Below, one piece after another: positions 1-10,265 of a stretch of DNA of 41,098 nucleotides. Within the stretch, counting starts at the first letter, position 1; each line of letters begins with the position of its first letter. The translations under genes and the position numbers were made by a program. The notes below the pieces were generated by a model. It was given only the letters and a program-made list of their open reading frames with translations. It was not told the origin of the DNA and did not search any database. The stretch is from a virus: the IMG/VR virus record IMGVR_UViG_3300035190_000306, positions 1 through 41,098 of that record. One strand, given 5' to 3'.

Positions 1-2009
1 CCAATTTTTATATCAGTTTGCCCATAAGTATCTAAATCTCTAAAATTAGAATCCAACCCATTATTTTCAAGATAAATATTAGTTAATCCTATAATACCTG
101 CTTCTTGTTGAGTAACATCAGCACTTTTAATTAAATTGGTAAACATGCCCTCTAATACAGGAGATTTTTCTTTATTCATTTTAATTTTTTCTTCTGTAAA
201 AACAGTAGGGCCATCTTTAGTTTTTTTAGTTTCTACATTTAAATATACATTTCCATCAGCATCTATTTTAAAATGGGTTGTCTCTGGAGTAATTGAATAA
301 TAGCCTTTGTATTTTTCTCCTAAAGGAATGGCTTTTCCATTTTTACCTATAATATTTATTTCTCCTGATTTTACAGAATTTGTAATACTTTCTAAAGCAT
401 ACTTATCTCCTGCTCCAGGTCTTATATCATAAGTAGTAACATCTTTTGTTTTATTTTTCTCATACCCATCTTTAATTTGATTAACTCCATTAATCCAATA
501 CTTACCAGCAGTATATTTTTGGTAAGTATTTGATAGATGAGAAAAATAATCTTGCCCTTCTAAATTAGAAAAATCTTCATTTAAATGCTGCTTATGTAAA
601 ACATCTAGCTCATTTTTAAGCTTAGTCTTATCTTCTTTAGATAGAGTACTATCATTATTAATTCCATTTAAAGCTATGGTATAGGTTTTATCTATAGTAG
701 TTTTGTGCTTATTTTCTAAAGTTTGTTTAGAATCATTTGCAGCATTATATGAAGTTCTAGCATTAAAATAATCTCCAACAGCTTTAATAGCCCCATAATT
801 ATTTTGAATTTCAGGAGAATTTTTGTATTTATCCAAATCTTCAAATTTATTTATTTTTCCAGAAGCTATTAAAGCATGTATTTGAGGATAATTAGTTTTT
901 AAATAATTTCCTTTAGTAATGTAGTCATTCATAGTAATGGATACATTAGTTCTAGCTCCACTATAAGTACCTTTACCAGTAATATCTACAGGATTATTTG
1001 TATTTTCAGAAGTTATATTACCTACAATTACAACAGGTTCTATTTCAGCTCTTCTTTTTGTAATATCATCTGTATTATCTACTTTATCATATCCTGTTTT
1101 AGAAGAAACATCATTAACTCTAAATAAAGGAATCCTAGATAATACTATACCTAATCCTGTTTTAGCAACATCATCTTTAACATCTCCTGGATCAAAAGGA
1201 TTAGTCTTAGAATTTATTGCATTGGTTCTGTAGTTATCATAATATTGCGCATATTCAGGCATTTTCCCTTGTTGTCTAGCTCTTGTTAAATACACACCTT
1301 CAGGAGTATTAGGTGAGGTTATATCAACAGAAGCTGCATTGATAGCTGCTAAATATTTTGGTAAATATTCATTAAATATTTTAGTTTCCCCAGATGAACT
1401 TACCTTATATAAGTTATGGGTAGTAGGATCATATTTTAAATTTTTAATATCTTCATTAGCCCATGTAGAAGCATCTGCTGTAATTTTATCTAAACTTACA
1501 TCAACTCTTTTAAATACATCAGCAAAAGGAGTTCTATTATAATGAGATAGTGGATTAATTACTTGTCCTAAAGGATTTTGTACAATTTGTCCATCTTTTC
1601 CAATATAATGTTGTAAGTTTCCTTTTTCAACATCTTCCTTATATTGTTTCTCAAAATCTGCTTTATATTTATAATCTATTACAGCAGATTGATAATCAGG
1701 ATTTTCTTGTATAGTTTTTCTACTTTTAAATAATCTTGGTAATATAGTATCTACTCCACCAGAATTAGGATCCATTAATCCTTCTGTTAGTAATTTAGCT
1801 TGTTCATCTATTAGCTTATTAGCAGCTTCAGCTTGAGCTTTAGTACCATATCCTCCTTGAATATGTCCATAAGTATCCATATAACCTTTTAAAGCTAAAT
1901 CATTTTGCTTACTAATATCTTGAGCTTTACCTGCTAGTATTTCTATAGGTAATTCCTGAACTCCTTCACTTATAGGGGTTTGCCCAAAGTTTATAAATCT
2001 TGATGCCAT
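1..2009 (-). CDS. Large internal virion protein, N-terminal part (runs off the left edge)
   Basis: Read on the minus strand from the ATG at 2009 (MASRFINFGQTP), the frame stays open to base 1, giving at least 669 residues with no stop. The protein is hydrophilic, rich in Lys, Asn, Asp and Thr, with no signal peptide or membrane segment. Predicted helical stretches (for example around the AKAQAEAANKL-like region near residue 55) alternate with Tyr-rich segments. I see no enzymatic motif in the visible part. It starts 24 bases after the stop of the GG-motif protein and lies two genes past the muzzle-type gene. In crAss-like phages this place is held by ejected cargo proteins and, further on, by the giant virion RNA polymerase. 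I infer a cargo or internal virion protein; whether polymerase motifs follow lies outside the window. Confidence 0.85.
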   Translation of the reverse strand, partial: MASRFINFGQTPISEGVQELPIEILAGKAQDISKQNDLALKGYMDTYGHIQGGYGTKAQAEAANKLIDEQAKLLTEGLMDPNSGGVDTILPRLFKSRKTIQENPDYQSAVIDYKYKADFEKQYKEDVEKGNLQHYIGKDGQIVQNPLGQVINPLSHYNRTPFADVFKRVDVSLDKITADASTWANEDIKNLKYDPTTHNLYKVSSSGETKIFNEYLPKYLAAINAASVDITSPNTPEGVYLTRARQQGKMPEYAQYYDNYRTNAINSKTNPFDPGDVKDDVAKTGLGIVLSRIPLFRVNDVSSKTGYDKVDNTDDITKRRAEIEPVVIVGNITSENTNNPVDITGKGTYSGARTNVSITMNDYITKGNYLKTNYPQIHALIASGKINKFEDLDKYKNSPEIQNNYGAIKAVGDYFNARTSYNAANDSKQTLENKHKTTIDKTYTIALNGINNDSTLSKEDKTKLKNELDVLHKQHLNEDFSNLEGQDYFSHLSNTYQKYTAGKYWINGVNQIKDGYEKNKTKDVTTYDIRPGAGDKYALESITNSVKSGEINIIGKNGKAIPLGEKYKGYYSITPETTHFKIDADGNVYLNVETKKTKDGPTVFTEEKIKMNKEKSPVLEGMFTNLIKSADVTQQEAGIIGLTNIYLENNGLDSNFRDLDTYGQTDIKI

Positions 2010-2033
2010 AATTTAGGGTAAAGTTAAGAAAAA

Positions 2034-4256
2034 TTACTGAGATAGTAACTTCATAGTATTAGCTAAGTAATTAGGATCTGCAACAACTTTAGGAATCATC
2101 TTACCATTCTTACCTCTAACATATTTAATCTTAGTTCCAGCAGGTAACATATTATTAGCAGCTATATTATAATAATTCTGCATTTGTTCATCTTTACCAT
2201 ATTGCTGAACAGCTCCTATTTGATTATCTATAATACCAGCAGTTTGATTAATCCTATTAGCTTCAGCTTGATCTAATATAAGATTGTTAGCTGTAGTATT
2301 AGCATTGTTTCTAATATTTTCTTCGTTGTTAATAACTATATTAGAATTATCATATTGCTGTTTAATATCAGCTATAGCAGAACCTGTATTGGCTCCTAAT
2401 GTAGAAGCTAATATATTAGCATTAGCAACAGCTTGTCCAGAAGATGTAGCATTATCTCTAATGCCTCTAAATCCAGCAGCTAAAGCATTATTAGAGTTTT
2501 GTTGAGCTATGTCAATAGCAGGTTGAGCATTAAGATTATCTAAGTTAAGATTAGGAGTTAACCTACCTTTATTAGAATTTAATAGCATAGCTTCTTTAGC
2601 TATATTACCTGCTATATTAGTACCTAGTGGTAGTAGAGAGTTATTAAATTCATAAGGCATTGGGCCTGTACTCTCATCTATAAAATAAGGATTAGCCTTA
2701 GCCATTTGAGGCACTTCTTGTTCAGCTCCAAAAGGAATTTGTTCTATATTTAATCCTTTTAGTTTAGGGTAACCTGTAGCAAAAGTACCATCTTCCATTA
2801 CAGGGCCTATAGGAGTATCTCCACCAAAAACATATTTCATTACTCTACCACCCATTCTAGCTTGTTGTTTACCTAAAACAAACCTCTCATATTCTTCTTT
2901 AGCAGCAGGTAATCCTATTTCAGAGGCTCTTTGATTAAATATAGAAGGTATTCCCATAGGATCTTGTTCCATTTGGTTAGAATCAAAAATCATATTATTT
3001 TCTTGATTTACAGGAATCTTACCAGAATCTTCAGCAATATATGGATTCCCTCCAATTTTACCACCAAACTTCATAGCTTTCTTCATATACTTATCAGTCA
3101 TAACTTGCTTAAATGCTTCTTGAGTATCTCTTAAAGCTAGAAGTTCTTTATCTTTAGCTTCTAAAGATAGTGGATCATTAGGTCTAAGTTTAAACTTATT
3201 ATGAATAGATTTAGATTTACTTGCAAATGTAGATTTACTTTTAGGCATTTTTAATACATCAGAAAATATATAATCATCTATTTTAGTTTCACCACCTTCA
3301 GCTTCAGCATTAGGTGTAATAGCCATACCACCCATTTCATGAGAAGGGCCTCCTATCATTTCTAATTGCCCACCTTTTCTAAATTTTAATGCACTTTGTT
3401 CAGCGTTAATAACTTCTCCTGCAGCTTTACCTGCAGCTCCAATACCTGTACCTAATCCTGGAACTACCATATTTAAAGCAGATACTCCTACTTTACTAGA
3501 AATATCTCCAGCCATATTAGCTACTTTAGAACCTACTTGTCCTAGTTTAGTACTGTATTCTGGATTAAATATTTCAGCTCCTGTTAAACCTTCTAAAGGA
3601 GCAGTAAGTCCATCTAACAATAAATTCCCCATATCTCTTCCAAAAGATTGAGGATTATTACCTTGCATAAGTAAATTCTGGTTAGTCTGAGCTATTTGAG
3701 ATTCTCTACCACCTAAAGCATATTTTTTCTTTAATCTTCCGCCCATTGAATATTCAGCTTTAATCTTAGCTTCTTGTTCTAACATTTCTTTTGTAGGTTT
3801 TTTACCTGAGCCTTTACTAGCCCTGATATTATTCCAAAGAGAATTTTTTACTCCAAGTTTATTTAGTTTTCCACCCATTGCATAATTATTTTGCATTATT
3901 CCAATATTATCTATAGTATCATAAAATTTACTATAACTAGCTGGATCTTTCATTGTTTTAAATCTTTCTCCAGTATTATTAAATCTTTCTAAAGCCCTAT
4001 TTCCTAAATACTGTCCACCTACAATAGTAGGTATTTGTATTTCATCTGGAGTTCCTGTATCATAACTAACTTTATATTCTGAAGCATTAACTTCAGGTAA
4101 TAATTTAGGTCTATTAGGATCAGGTAAAATATAACCATTAGCCATAGGTTGATTATATTCTGGCACTAAATAAGGATTTTGTTCTTTAAGAGGTAAATCT
4201 AAAGGCATTTTATTAGTTGGGCCTCCAGTTTTATACTTCTTTTTTAATCTCTTCAT
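2034..4256 (-). CDS. Putative internal virion (cargo) protein with repeated GG motifs
   Basis: This 740-residue protein has a basic start (MKRLKKKYKTGG) and the same kind of basic/aromatic stretch ending in Gly-Gly recurs: near residues 11, 128, 172, 182, 295, 302, 309, 321, 398, 402, 469 and 478, in contexts such as YAMGGK, YSMGGR, KYALGG and ARMGGR. Around residues 302-335 lies the string SHEMGG followed by EAEGGE and YIFSD, which I recall from structural proteins of other Bacteroidetes phages. Residues 250-282 form a Gly/Ala-rich amphipathic stretch that could contact membrane during ejection. The C-terminal third is Asn/Gln/Ala-rich and looks helical. The gene is coupled to the muzzle-type gene by a TAATG overlap. 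By position it is likely a cargo/ejection protein; an internal scaffold is the alternative. Function is inferred. Confidence 0.85.
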   Translation of the reverse strand: MKRLKKKYKTGGPTNKMPLDLPLKEQNPYLVPEYNQPMANGYILPDPNRPKLLPEVNASEYKVSYDTGTPDEIQIPTIVGGQYLGNRALERFNNTGERFKTMKDPASYSKFYDTIDNIGIMQNNYAMGGKLNKLGVKNSLWNNIRASKGSGKKPTKEMLEQEAKIKAEYSMGGRLKKKYALGGRESQIAQTNQNLLMQGNNPQSFGRDMGNLLLDGLTAPLEGLTGAEIFNPEYSTKLGQVGSKVANMAGDISSKVGVSALNMVVPGLGTGIGAAGKAAGEVINAEQSALKFRKGGQLEMIGGPSHEMGGMAITPNAEAEGGETKIDDYIFSDVLKMPKSKSTFASKSKSIHNKFKLRPNDPLSLEAKDKELLALRDTQEAFKQVMTDKYMKKAMKFGGKIGGNPYIAEDSGKIPVNQENNMIFDSNQMEQDPMGIPSIFNQRASEIGLPAAKEEYERFVLGKQQARMGGRVMKYVFGGDTPIGPVMEDGTFATGYPKLKGLNIEQIPFGAEQEVPQMAKANPYFIDESTGPMPYEFNNSLLPLGTNIAGNIAKEAMLLNSNKGRLTPNLNLDNLNAQPAIDIAQQNSNNALAAGFRGIRDNATSSGQAVANANILASTLGANTGSAIADIKQQYDNSNIVINNEENIRNNANTTANNLILDQAEANRINQTAGIIDNQIGAVQQYGKDEQMQNYYNIAANNMLPAGTKIKYVRGKNGKMIPKVVADPNYLANTMKLLSQ

Positions 4257-7200
4257 TAGTGAAAGCTATTAGTTATATTAGTACCCCAAGAGTTAATAAT
4301 GTATTTATAATTATTAACATTGTCATTACCTGCTTTAATCTTTACATACTTATCTCTTAGATAAGGTTTTATAGGACTAGTTGCTAGATAATCATATACT
4401 TCATTTATTCTAAAAGTCCTTTCAAACTTTTTAATATTTGAGTTTAACGTTAAACCTGTTAAAGAGTTTACAGTAGATTGATAATCATTTTCAAAGATTA
4501 TTGAATCTAAAGGAGATACATCTATAGATTTGTTATTTAAGTCTAATATCTGAGACCAGAAATCTACATAATCTACTCTTGAAGTTTCTTCATTAGCTTC
4601 TCCTGTAGTAGTTACTAAGAACTCAAAGTTCCAAGGATATACCTGATTATAGAAACTACCATATAAACCTACATTATGTAACCATAAAGTATTATTAATA
4701 TCAAATGGATTAGCTGTAATAAACTGTTCATCTGTACCTATATATAATGTAGGTTTAAAAGAATGTTCAGATTCAAAGCAATTTAATAATTTATTATAAG
4801 ATATAGTATGTGCAAAATAAGCTTTAGCTCTAAAATTAGGTATAGTACCTATTACATTCTTTAATTGAACATAAGCTTTTTGATTATCTAAATCTATAGT
4901 TATAACTCCTGTAGTATTATCTGGGAACTCATTACCTAAAGGTACTATCGAGATTTCATCTCCTGTTACAAATAAATCCTGTAATACACTAAATATAGGA
5001 GTTGTAATTTCAAATGTTTGATTAAAAGGAGCAAAAGGTATACAAGCTATATTTATTTCATTAGAGAAAGTAAAATAAGCTTTGTTATACTTAGTATCAT
5101 AACCACCATGAACTCCTACTCTAAGTAGAGGTTTATCTGTATTAGTAATTACACCTCTTGATATTCCTCTAAAGTACCCTGATAATCCTTCTATATCACT
5201 AAATGGTGTAGGCCCACCTGGGGTATACATAAACATCTTTTGTAATCTATTATCCCAACTAAATATAGTATCAGAACCTACAAGTACACTAAATTGATGT
5301 TGAGTTCCTGTTTTAACAGAACCATTAGTATAATCATAGAAAGATAATATATTTCCTAATCCTACAGTAAAAGCTGTTCCATCTGTTGTAGGAACTGAAG
5401 ATACTTGTTGAGAATTTAAAATAGATATAGCTCTTTCCTGATATACAAATAGATTATCCTTAAAGTTTACAATCCTGTTAATTTGTCCATAAGTACCTTC
5501 TGCTGGAAGATATTGATTAATAGGAAATACTCTCCATTGGTCAACATTCTCTCCATCTAGCTTACTGTTAGAAGCCCAAGTAAAATTAGGTTGTTGTTCT
5601 GAAGGTCTAAAGTTTACAGGTCTTGAAACAAAAGATTTAATATTATTTTGTTGTCCATAAGCATAGTTATACAAGAACTCATCAAATTGAAAACTTGCAA
5701 ACTTTGTAGAATTGAAAGTAGGTAATTGGGATTTATTCCAATAAGTACCATGCCTCATTTCAGTATTAATGGTTGATTCACAAGGAAATACTAAAGATAC
5801 CCCTTTCATATCATCAGTATAAGCATAACCTGGATATAATCCAGAACCTACTCCACCTCTTTCAGGCACATCCCAATCTTCTATCCAAGGAAAGCAATAA
5901 AGCATTGTTGAATAGAAGTTAGTGTAAGTATCTCCACCAAATACTAAAGTTACTTGTTGAGGGCTTTGTACAGTATCAATAGGTTGAAAATGATTACATT
6001 GAATATAAACATTACCATATCTATTAACTCTCCAAGGCCCACCATACTGCCCAAAGTTATATTTACACATAGAACTAACCCTATGTAAGTATTGTAACTG
6101 AGGATAATTAGGTAAAGTACTTTGTACAGATATATTATCTACATCTGTCAATCCAAATATATGTTTAGCTCCACCACCTGCTAATTCTCCATTTTGATTA
6201 TTAGGTCTAATAGCAATGTTATAATAATCCCATTGCATATAAGTATCATAAGAAGCAGGTACTATATCTTCAATATCTACATTCCTATGTTTAGTGATAT
6301 TAATAAGATGGTTAAATGTATAACCCACTTTCATTAATTTAACCCACCAAGCATCTACTCTGGTATTAGCATTAGTAGTTAAATCTCCAAAATCTACCCC
6401 TGTAAGTTCAGGATCAAAATAATTAGTTTCTATAGATTGATAGAAATGTACAGTTTTTAAATGTGTAGCATCAAAGTTATATACATCAAAATCATGTTCA
6501 GGAGATTTAATAGTAAATAACCTTGAACTACTTTGCCCATTAAAATCTACTGTAGAATCAAAATTCTGAGCCATTAACCATGAAGAAGCGCAAGCTCCAT
6601 AGTTAGCTGAAGCATAACTATCAAAAGTTGTACTAAAAGCTCTTGTAGGTAGTTTAAATCCAAGATAATAACAATTGTTAGGATTACCATTAATCTCTAT
6701 GTTATCATCTGTATTAGTACCTAATAATGAAACACCTGGGTTATCAGATTCCTGAAAAGTATTAACATTATTAGCACTACCATTATCAAAATTATATAAA
6801 GCTTGCCCTGTTCTTAGAGGAGATAATTGAATACCTTGTCCTAGCCTAGTTTTATCTTTAGCTTTTCTTTCCATTCTAACAAAGTAAAACCCTGTTACCT
6901 CTGGGGGTAATTGAGTAGTATCTTTGATAGTAAATTCTAAACCTATAATGTTAAGGTTTATAGGGCCTTGTATTGTAGGTGCAGATGATAAATTCCATTG
7001 TCCAGTAGAAGATTCCCAAGGTTCAGGAAATCTAATATCAGCTATCCATTTAGCTTCATATTCTTCTCCTTTATCTGTAACAAACACAATTCCAAATCTA
7101 CATACTTCTCCTCTTGGATAACCACAAAATAATGAAGCTGTATAAATATTCTTATTACCTGATTGAGGATAACCAATAGGATATACTTGTCCTAACACTC

Positions 7201-8995
7201 CCATATAGTTTTGGTTAAGTGTAGGTACTATAGGATCTACTTGAGTAGGTGTAGGGCCTGTAAATGAGGATGCTAATTGCCCTTGTCTATAAAACTTACC
7301 ATCTACTTGTACAGCTCCTAAAAATGGAACTTGTAAAGTATCAGCAGGTTGAGAATGTGTTATAAATTTATATTTAATATTCTCACCTTCTCCACCTAAT
7401 GTTATACCATCAGCTTGCATTTTAAATTGCTGAGTGGTAGTCCAAAGATTATAATCAGGAGTAGCACCTTGAGTTCCATAAACTGTACCTGATTCATCAT
7501 TATAAGGATTTACTAAATCCATTGAATCTGGTGGTACATAAGGAGTTACAGAAACACCATTCTCAGAGTATACTTGAAAGTTGGTATCTATATATTGATA
7601 AGAACCTTCTTTAGAATACACTTCAGAATATATTAAAAATCCTGGGTTTTGGGCTACCCTTTTAAACCTGTAAGCTCTTGAATCCCAATCAGTAAATAAA
7701 TTAGGAGTTGTTGTATTAGCAGGATATAACCTATTCTTTTTATAAGTTATAGATTTAGCAGTTTTAAATTGAACTCTAGGATTTACAAAGTCAGCTACAA
7801 GAACAGGAATCTTTTGTTCAGAACCTGTATAGGTATATTCTACTGTATCAGAATCTATTGCTATTTCTGCTACATCATATATTAAAGGAACATCTTTAGT
7901 AGAGTATTCTACTACAGCTAATACTAAATAATCATATCTGGTATCTACACCATCTATTTTAATAGATACAGCCTTATTGCTATTAAGTCCAGTTTCAGAA
8001 CCTTCAAAATCTACATAAGCAGTTTGAATACCTGATTGTGTTAAATTTATCAGATTACTTTTAGGGCTATAATTTGTAATAGCTCCATCTACAGTTTTTA
8101 GATAATAAGCAAATTCTATAGAGCCTACAGGTATATTACCACCATCAGCTACTTGTTGTATAATAGGAATACTCTGATTAAAAGCTGGTTTAACATCTAA
8201 TAAATCAGGTGGTACTGCAAATAAATCTGGATTATAAACATTAGCTACCCTTAGATAATTATAATTATCTGTAAAGTATTGCCTACCTAAGAATTGATTT
8301 TCCTCTCTACCTATAGTTTCATTATATATAGCATGAGTTAAATAAAAATCTAAGTATTCTTCATATACCATGTGGTGATATAAAGAAAGTTCATAAGTAG
8401 GAGCTATGGTATCTAATATAGTATTATTAACATAATCAAATTCTACAACCCATATTTGACCTACAGTTATTTGACCTGTAACAGGTTCTATATTAGCTTT
8501 ATTTGTAGTATATAATACCAGCTTTTCATTAACCCTACCATAACCTATACAAGATAGGTTAACTTCTGGTTGAATGTATATATCTAAAGTTCCTCCTACA
8601 ATGGTAGGTACAGGATCTATACCACAAGATATAATTAATATATATTGATTATTAGCTTGTATTTTAAATTGCTCCTGAGCAATCTCTGTAGCAAACTCTA
8701 TTTTTAATTGATCTGCTATAAATTTAATTCCACCTGCTGTATTGTAAGTGTAAGTATGCCCATTTAAGGTTATAGTATTAGAACCTTGTTGAGGAATATA
8801 TTTATATACATTCTTAGTATCAGGAAAAGTTAAATAGATTTTATTACCTCTGGTGTTAGTAATAGATAATGTAGAACCCCTTTCATAATTAGTAGTAAGT
8901 TCTATATTTAAACCTTTATATAAAGAGTCATTACCAGCCCTAGTAAAGGCTATATCTCTATTCCAACCTTTTCCAAAGTTATTTGTAACTCTCAT
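4256..8995 (-). CDS. Tail muzzle / stabilization-type protein (crAss-like family)
   Basis: At 1579 residues this is the largest complete protein in the window. It begins MRVTNNFGKGWNRDIAF, followed by a Gly/Asn/Thr-rich beta pattern throughout, with many aromatic residues and no signal peptide. The size, the start, and the position directly after a ring-like gene (5-base gap) and before the internal virion genes match the crAss-like stabilization protein, which forms the muzzle at the end of the short tail. Residues near 1170-1300 (FKDNLFVYQERAISIL and the following FSWDNRLQKMFMY) suggest a beta-propeller-like repeat such as is seen in tail nozzle proteins of podoviruses; this is inference. 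Expected role: closing the tail channel and controlling release of DNA and cargo. The assignment is good by context, moderate by sequence. Confidence 0.85.
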   Translation of the reverse strand: MRVTNNFGKGWNRDIAFTRAGNDSLYKGLNIELTTNYERGSTLSITNTRGNKIYLTFPDTKNVYKYIPQQGSNTITLNGHTYTYNTAGGIKFIADQLKIEFATEIAQEQFKIQANNQYILIISCGIDPVPTIVGGTLDIYIQPEVNLSCIGYGRVNEKLVLYTTNKANIEPVTGQITVGQIWVVEFDYVNNTILDTIAPTYELSLYHHMVYEEYLDFYLTHAIYNETIGREENQFLGRQYFTDNYNYLRVANVYNPDLFAVPPDLLDVKPAFNQSIPIIQQVADGGNIPVGSIEFAYYLKTVDGAITNYSPKSNLINLTQSGIQTAYVDFEGSETGLNSNKAVSIKIDGVDTRYDYLVLAVVEYSTKDVPLIYDVAEIAIDSDTVEYTYTGSEQKIPVLVADFVNPRVQFKTAKSITYKKNRLYPANTTTPNLFTDWDSRAYRFKRVAQNPGFLIYSEVYSKEGSYQYIDTNFQVYSENGVSVTPYVPPDSMDLVNPYNDESGTVYGTQGATPDYNLWTTTQQFKMQADGITLGGEGENIKYKFITHSQPADTLQVPFLGAVQVDGKFYRQGQLASSFTGPTPTQVDPIVPTLNQNYMGVLGQVYPIGYPQSGNKNIYTASLFCGYPRGEVCRFGIVFVTDKGEEYEAKWIADIRFPEPWESSTGQWNLSSAPTIQGPINLNIIGLEFTIKDTTQLPPEVTGFYFVRMERKAKDKTRLGQGIQLSPLRTGQALYNFDNGSANNVNTFQESDNPGVSLLGTNTDDNIEINGNPNNCYYLGFKLPTRAFSTTFDSYASANYGACASSWLMAQNFDSTVDFNGQSSSRLFTIKSPEHDFDVYNFDATHLKTVHFYQSIETNYFDPELTGVDFGDLTTNANTRVDAWWVKLMKVGYTFNHLINITKHRNVDIEDIVPASYDTYMQWDYYNIAIRPNNQNGELAGGGAKHIFGLTDVDNISVQSTLPNYPQLQYLHRVSSMCKYNFGQYGGPWRVNRYGNVYIQCNHFQPIDTVQSPQQVTLVFGGDTYTNFYSTMLYCFPWIEDWDVPERGGVGSGLYPGYAYTDDMKGVSLVFPCESTINTEMRHGTYWNKSQLPTFNSTKFASFQFDEFLYNYAYGQQNNIKSFVSRPVNFRPSEQQPNFTWASNSKLDGENVDQWRVFPINQYLPAEGTYGQINRIVNFKDNLFVYQERAISILNSQQVSSVPTTDGTAFTVGLGNILSFYDYTNGSVKTGTQHQFSVLVGSDTIFSWDNRLQKMFMYTPGGPTPFSDIEGLSGYFRGISRGVITNTDKPLLRVGVHGGYDTKYNKAYFTFSNEINIACIPFAPFNQTFEITTPIFSVLQDLFVTGDEISIVPLGNEFPDNTTGVITIDLDNQKAYVQLKNVIGTIPNFRAKAYFAHTISYNKLLNCFESEHSFKPTLYIGTDEQFITANPFDINNTLWLHNVGLYGSFYNQVYPWNFEFLVTTTGEANEETSRVDYVDFWSQILDLNNKSIDVSPLDSIIFENDYQSTVNSLTGLTLNSNIKKFERTFRINEVYDYLATSPIKPYLRDKYVKIKAGNDNVNNYKYIINSWGTNITNSFH

Positions 8996-9000
8996 TTAAA

Positions 9001-9993
9001 CTAATTAAAATTACTAAGTTGTTGTATACTAGGTTGTTGGTACATTTTTGGAGTAGTACCTAGATAAGCAAAGAAGGTATGTTGATCCATTGGGGATTTA
9101 AAAGACCTAATCCTTGCATTTTTATAAGATTCAAAATAATCTTTATTATCTAATTGAGTTTTACCAATAGCTTTTTTAAAGGCTACATCTCTTGTATTAG
9201 CTACTAAAGCAAATTTATTCTCATTAACTTTATCTGTCCAGTAAAGCTTAAAAGCTATTTTAGTAGCTATAGAAGCTATTACAAACTGTAATACATGATG
9301 ATCATCAGGAATCATTGGATAACCTTGATCATCAGTAGGTATAGCCCTGTAAGCCATTACTAACCTACCTTCCCTAAAGTTTGTAACTATCTGATTATTA
9401 TTAACTTCATAAGTTAATTCTCCTCTACATTTTGCATCAAGGTTAGTACAATGTATAGCACTTGGCCTGTGGTTTAATCCTGTAGCCTGATACATAGTAG
9501 AAGTAGTATACCTCATTGGAATTAGATAATGAAATTTATCTTCTCCATGACATTTATATTGATGGCAATTACTAGAATCTGTAGCACATGAAGGCCAGTC
9601 TAATAAAGTCATACAAGGCCCACATTGAGGCCCTGTAGCTGTTGTACAAGCTGTATTATTATGATAATCATAATATACTAATCCTCCCATATATAAAGGA
9701 GAGCATTGGGTATTATTCTGTAAACCTTCTTGTAAATAGGCTGTTTGAACTATACCTAGTAAATCACAAGGCAAATCTCCTCTATGGTCTTTGATAATAA
9801 TAGGATCTTTATGTCCTAAAGTTTGATTTCCATCAGTTACTTTATCTACATAATACCTATTAATACCTAAATCTCTTAGAGCATCATCTAACCATTCTAT
9901 AGCTTCAGCATTTTGAAAACTATAATTAAATGGATAATCAGTATATAATCTCTCAAGAATATACTTATATGATTTTAATTTACCGTTATACAT
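9001..9993 (-). CDS. Tail ring / head-tail connector-like protein, Cys-rich
   Basis: This 330-residue protein sits just upstream of the muzzle-type gene. The N-terminus (LKSYKYILERLYTDYPF, then EAIEWLDDALRDLGI) and the late helical segment (HVLQFVIASIATKIAFKLYW) fit the helical framework of podovirus connector or tail-tube proteins of the P22 gp4 kind and of crAss-like ring proteins. A central insert at about residues 96-150 carries a run of cysteines and histidines (CSPLY, CTTATGPQCGPC, CATDSSNCHQYKCHG), with two more cysteines in CTNLDAKCRG. This is unusual for a virion protein and could bind metal or form cross-links. It starts at a TAATG junction with the upstream 90-residue gene. Ring protein is an inference from context and fold pattern; specific ring number unknown. 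Confidence 0.8.
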   Translation of the reverse strand: MYNGKLKSYKYILERLYTDYPFNYSFQNAEAIEWLDDALRDLGINRYYVDKVTDGNQTLGHKDPIIIKDHRGDLPCDLLGIVQTAYLQEGLQNNTQCSPLYMGGLVYYDYHNNTACTTATGPQCGPCMTLLDWPSCATDSSNCHQYKCHGEDKFHYLIPMRYTTSTMYQATGLNHRPSAIHCTNLDAKCRGELTYEVNNNQIVTNFREGRLVMAYRAIPTDDQGYPMIPDDHHVLQFVIASIATKIAFKLYWTDKVNENKFALVANTRDVAFKKAIGKTQLDNKDYFESYKNARIRSFKSPMDQHTFFAYLGTTPKMYQQPSIQQLSNFN

Positions 9994-10265
9994 TAAACAT
10001 CTAGTTTAGAAAGCATAGCCATTAAATCTTCTTTCTCATTAGCTGCATTACCATCTACATCACATACATAAGATTTAGCAGATTCTAATTTATCTTTCCA
10101 GTTATAGGAAGTACCATCTTCCCTTTTTTCAGGGACTTTAACAGTTTCTATACATATATATGCACCATCATGTAATTCATAAATACATTTACAAACCCTT
10201 TTTTCAGAGTTTTCAAAAGTAACTTCTTTACTTGACTTTACATATTCTTGGTCTATATGGCTCAT
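9993..10265 (-). CDS. Small conserved-looking protein of unknown function
   Basis: A 90-residue acidic protein (MSHIDQEYVKSS) with beta-prone stretches in the middle (KRVCKCIYELHDGAYICIE) and a helical acidic end (NEKEDLMAMLSKLDV). It overlaps the preceding HU/IHF-like gene by 38 bases and joins the following ring-like gene through TAATG. Three cysteines occur close together in the middle third, in line with the Cys-rich virion proteins around it. I do not recognise the family. The context, between ring-like and muzzle-type genes, suggests a small virion or assembly protein. Confidence 0.75.
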   Translation of the reverse strand: MSHIDQEYVKSSKEVTFENSEKRVCKCIYELHDGAYICIETVKVPEKREDGTSYNWKDKLESAKSYVCDVDGNAANEKEDLMAMLSKLDV

